DNA of 8,132 nt from an uncultured Prevotella sp. (GTDB taxonomy: Bacteria; Bacteroidota; Bacteroidia; Bacteroidales; Bacteroidaceae): contig URSZ01000111.1 in assembly GCA_900550635.1 (NCBI GenBank), positions 1 to 8,132 on the forward strand, read 5' to 3'. The notes under the pieces were generated by a model. The model was not told the DNA's origin. It searched no databases and saw nothing but the letters and a program-made list of their open reading frames with translations. Numbering within the stretch: the stretch's first letter is position 1; each line of letters starts with the position of its first letter. Below are positions 6,228 to 8,132 of this stretch, piece after piece. A program made the translations under genes and the position numbers.

Positions 6228-6986
6228 TCATATAAGCAAATAGTTCTCGAAAGCGGGGAACGTCCTTCTCGGGTCTATGAACAGGCATGTAGAGAGCACC
6301 TCTCCTTCGGCGGCATTGCGGTTCACCACGCTTACGAAACGGCAACCTTCTATCAATTTCCCTGTCTCCGGATTTACGATGTGCCGGCGCGCCGGACTAT
6401 CGTTGCCCGACGTGGTGAGACATTGGTCACAAAGCGTAACCGTATCCTTGCGGCTACCGTTTCCGAAACTCACTTCCCATCCGTTTTGCCCGTCGGGACG
6501 GCCTAATGCCATTACAGAACTGTTTCCCATATTTACAAGCGCTGTCGTAATACCTGCGCCTTTGATTATGTGACGCACCTGTTCCAAAGCGTAGCCTTTG
6601 AGAAATCCGGAAAGGTTTATATACACCCCCCGGCGGCGGAACACAACTGTTCCGTCGCCGGGAAGTATTATATCATGCACCATTCGGTTGTCGTAGCCGT
6701 CGCTACCGACAGTTATATCGAACAGGCCGTCCGTCATAACGTTATATCGCAGGCATTCGCGCAGAATACTTTCGAGTTCGCGGCTTACGGGCATTATTTT
6801 TTCGGCCGCCATAAGGTTCACGGCCGAAAGTTCGCTTTGCGGGTCGAAGCAGTTGGCGGCAGTTTCAATACTGTTTATCCGCTTGCGAGTTTCGGCCACC
6901 GTTTCGAGCAATACATCCTCGCTTTCAGAGCTTATGAGCGCCGCGTCGACACGAGTGTGCATAGCACCGAACCATGCGTAGAGCAT
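6228..6986 (-). CDS. ApbE-type FAD:protein FMN transferase, compact form
   Basis: ApbE enzymes use FAD and Mg2+ to attach FMN covalently to a Thr/Ser of target flavoproteins. This 252-residue protein shows the family motifs in order: GAMHTRVDAAL (7-17), FDPQSELSAVN (47-57), TDGLFDITVG (85-94), INLSGFLKGYALEQV (123-137), ALVNMGNSSVMALG (149-162), TTSGND (191-196), HIVNPETGK (202-210) and AAEGEVLSTCLF (225-236). It is clearly shorter than the usual 300-350 residues: it has no signal peptide or lipobox, and the segment between ITVG and INLSG is much reduced. The metal-site Asp of the usual ADALST motif appears as Glu (E229), and the usual GG of the NxGG motif is GN. Most residues needed for activity appear present, but it may be a divergent subfamily. 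It lies 53 nt downstream of the DUF1080 gene on the same strand, probably co-transcribed. The frame is open upstream to a stop at 7050-7052 but lacks another ATG, so the start at 6986 is reasonable. Confidence 0.83.
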   Translation of the reverse strand: MLYAWFGAMHTRVDAALISSESEDVLLETVAETRKRINSIETAANCFDPQSELSAVNLMAAEKIMPVSRELESILRECLRYNVMTDGLFDITVGSDGYDNRMVHDIILPGDGTVVFRRRGVYINLSGFLKGYALEQVRHIIKGAGITTALVNMGNSSVMALGRPDGQNGWEVSFGNGSRKDTVTLCDQCLTTSGNDSPARRHIVNPETGKLIEGCRFVSVVNRNAAEGEVLSTCLFIDPRRTFPAFENYLLI

Positions 6987-7039
6987 ACCCTGCCCGTCGG
7001 CACGGCGGCGGTATATATGCGGGATGTCGGAAACGGGAA

Positions 7040-8131
7040 TCAGAGTTCCTTAATCTTTATGTTCTTGAACCAAACTTCGTTGCCATGGTCTTGCAGCAGA
7101 ATATTGCCCCGCTCATGATTGCCGAAGTTTTTCCAGTTCTTGTATTTACTGTACGCCACGAGCGCGTCCCACATCTGGTTGTTGCGTTCATACTCGAGCA
7201 TCTTGGTTCCGTTGAGCCAGTGCTCCACGTGGTTTCCGCGCACGATGATTGTGGCGTTGTTGAAGTCGTTTATGTTGAACGGTTTCTTTTCGGGCGCCGG
7301 AATCAGGTCGTATAGTGAACCGAGCTTGCGGTTACCCTTTACTCCGAGCTTGGCGTCGGGGTGGCGTTCGTCGTCGAGAATCTGGAACTCGCAGCCTATT
7401 GCCGAGCCTTCGCCCTTGTTGGCTTCGGGATCGACAAAGTATTTCACTCCGCTGTTGGCTCCCTTGGTGATTTTAAAGTCAACCGAAAGGATGAAGCTGC
7501 CATAAGTGGATGTGGTAACGATGTCGCCTCCGTTTGTCGACTCGCCGCCGTCGCCGGGAAGCACTTTAAGCACTCCGTTTTCGATTTTCCACCCTTTCTC
7601 GGGGAAAGCGTCGAGTTTTGCTCCGCGCCAGCCGTTCGTTGTCTTGCCGTCCCAGAGCAGTTTCCAGCCGTCGGCGGCTTCGGCGGGCGAAATACAGTTG
7701 TCTATGCAGTTAACCTGCGGTGTTTTGTCGGCCGGCGACAGGTATTTCTTAACATCGTCGGTACAAATACGGATGTTGCGCCATGCTATGGTTTTTCCTT
7801 CATCGGCCTTGTTGCCAATGGCATGTACCTGCAATGCTATGAAACCGCTGGGAGTCTTATCGTCCCACACGTTTGCGCAGGCAATGCCGTTTACCCACGT
7901 GCGTATGCTGTTTCCGTAAGCCTCGATACGTGCCTTGTTCCACTCGTTGTTGCGGAAAGCTTTCTGTGCTGCCGGGTTTTTGGTCATGGGATAAAGCCAG
8001 CCGCGGCGTGCCTCGTCGTAAATGCCTCCCGACCACGCACGCGGCGACGGGTCTATCTCGAACTGGTAACCGTGAACGCGGTAATTGTTATAATTCTTAA
8101 GACTCTCGCTGCGTAATTGTACCCCGGAGTT
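7040..8131 (-). CDS. Tandem DUF1080 (3-keto-disaccharide hydrolase-like) protein, 5' end outside the window
   Basis: The last 363 residues are present; the frame stays open to the right edge, so the methionine codon at 7985-7987 is internal. Two copies of DUF1080 (Pfam 3keto-disac_hyd, a concanavalin-like beta sandwich) are visible. The first, partial copy starts with NSGVQLRSES and continues with GYQFEIDPSP, SGGIYDEARRGWLYP, then NNEWNKARIEAYGNSIRTWV and IAWRNIRI. A linker with two cysteines (CIDNC) follows. The second, complete copy starts at WKLLWDGKTTNGWRG and continues with FPEKGWKIENGVLKV, ANSGVKYFVDPE, GCEFQILDDERH, LGSLYDLIPAPEKKPFN, HVEHWLNGTKMLEYE and VWFKNIKIKEL. Family members act on 3-keto-glycosides or are glycan-associated, usually in the periplasm or at the surface; the signal peptide would lie outside the window. 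Its exact substrate cannot be read. The stop (TGA, 7040-7042) lies 53 nt before the ApbE gene. Confidence 0.85.
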   Translation of the reverse strand, partial: NSGVQLRSESLKNYNNYRVHGYQFEIDPSPRAWSGGIYDEARRGWLYPMTKNPAAQKAFRNNEWNKARIEAYGNSIRTWVNGIACANVWDDKTPSGFIALQVHAIGNKADEGKTIAWRNIRICTDDVKKYLSPADKTPQVNCIDNCISPAEAADGWKLLWDGKTTNGWRGAKLDAFPEKGWKIENGVLKVLPGDGGESTNGGDIVTTSTYGSFILSVDFKITKGANSGVKYFVDPEANKGEGSAIGCEFQILDDERHPDAKLGVKGNRKLGSLYDLIPAPEKKPFNINDFNNATIIVRGNHVEHWLNGTKMLEYERNNQMWDALVAYSKYKNWKNFGNHERGNILLQDHGNEVWFKNIKIKEL

Positions 8132-8132
8132 T

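Noticed and set aside
7361..8116. Open frame of 251 codons on the plus strand opposite the DUF1080 gene, and 6570-7118 opposite the ApbE gene
   Set aside because: The opposite-strand proteins match known families throughout, so these frames are by-products of codon use.
1..8132. CRISPR array, tRNA/rRNA genes, insertion sequences, toxin-antitoxin or phage-defence genes
   Set aside because: No repeat-spacer pattern, cloverleaf, transposase or defence-type domain was seen on either strand; the 22-nt tandem unit occurs only twice per copy without spacers.

Overview
The window looks like chromosomal DNA of a Bacteroidales bacterium, probably close to Prevotella/Bacteroides. The evidence is the protein families present (DUF4855, an OMP_b-brl_3 type TonB-dependent barrel, a TPR/transmembrane/HTH regulator, tandem DUF1080 domains), the -7 boxes of the Bacteroidetes type TAnnTTTG in front of genes, and A-rich translation starts without Shine-Dalgarno sequences. 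Assignment below order level is a guess. I see no rRNA, tRNA, CRISPR array, IS element or phage gene.

Layout, left to right. Positions 1-57 hold one copy of a hairpin-forming intergenic repeat, cut by the window edge. A DUF4855 secreted protein runs leftward (208-1350). It is divergent, across a 302-nt promoter region, from a rightward gene for a membrane-anchored regulator (1653-3254: signal peptide with lipobox, TPR region, one membrane helix, coiled coil, C-terminal GerE-like HTH). Next comes a 137-nt gap holding five copies of a GTGAASC heptamer just upstream of a Bacteroidetes promoter, then an outer-membrane beta-barrel receptor (3392-5482), then a small MmcQ/YjbR-family protein (5547-5945). 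A second, inverted copy of the repeat (5995-6051) lies between this rightward block and a convergent leftward pair: a DUF1080 protein with two tandem domains (7040 to beyond the right edge) followed by a compact ApbE-type FMN transferase (6228-6986).

How the parts may work together. The regulator, the repeat-rich promoter and the outer-membrane receptor read as a local signalling/uptake module: a periplasm-facing TPR sensor with a cytoplasmic HTH could bind the GTGAASC array and switch on the receptor gene. The divergent DUF4855 gene, a predicted secreted protein of a family often thought glycosidase-like, could share the stimulus. The right-hand pair is a separate unit with a likely carbohydrate theme (3-keto-glycoside chemistry for DUF1080) and a protein-flavinylation enzyme. 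These functional links are inferences from position and domain content.

The two most interesting non-coding signals are the GTGAASC array at 3259-3314 and the inverted pair of near-identical hairpin repeats (52 of 57 positions equal). Two of the five differences between the repeat copies are a compensating base-pair change in the stem, so the fold itself appears to have been kept by selection. Each copy lies downstream of a gene 3' end in the same relative orientation, which suggests a terminator-like or REP-like role.
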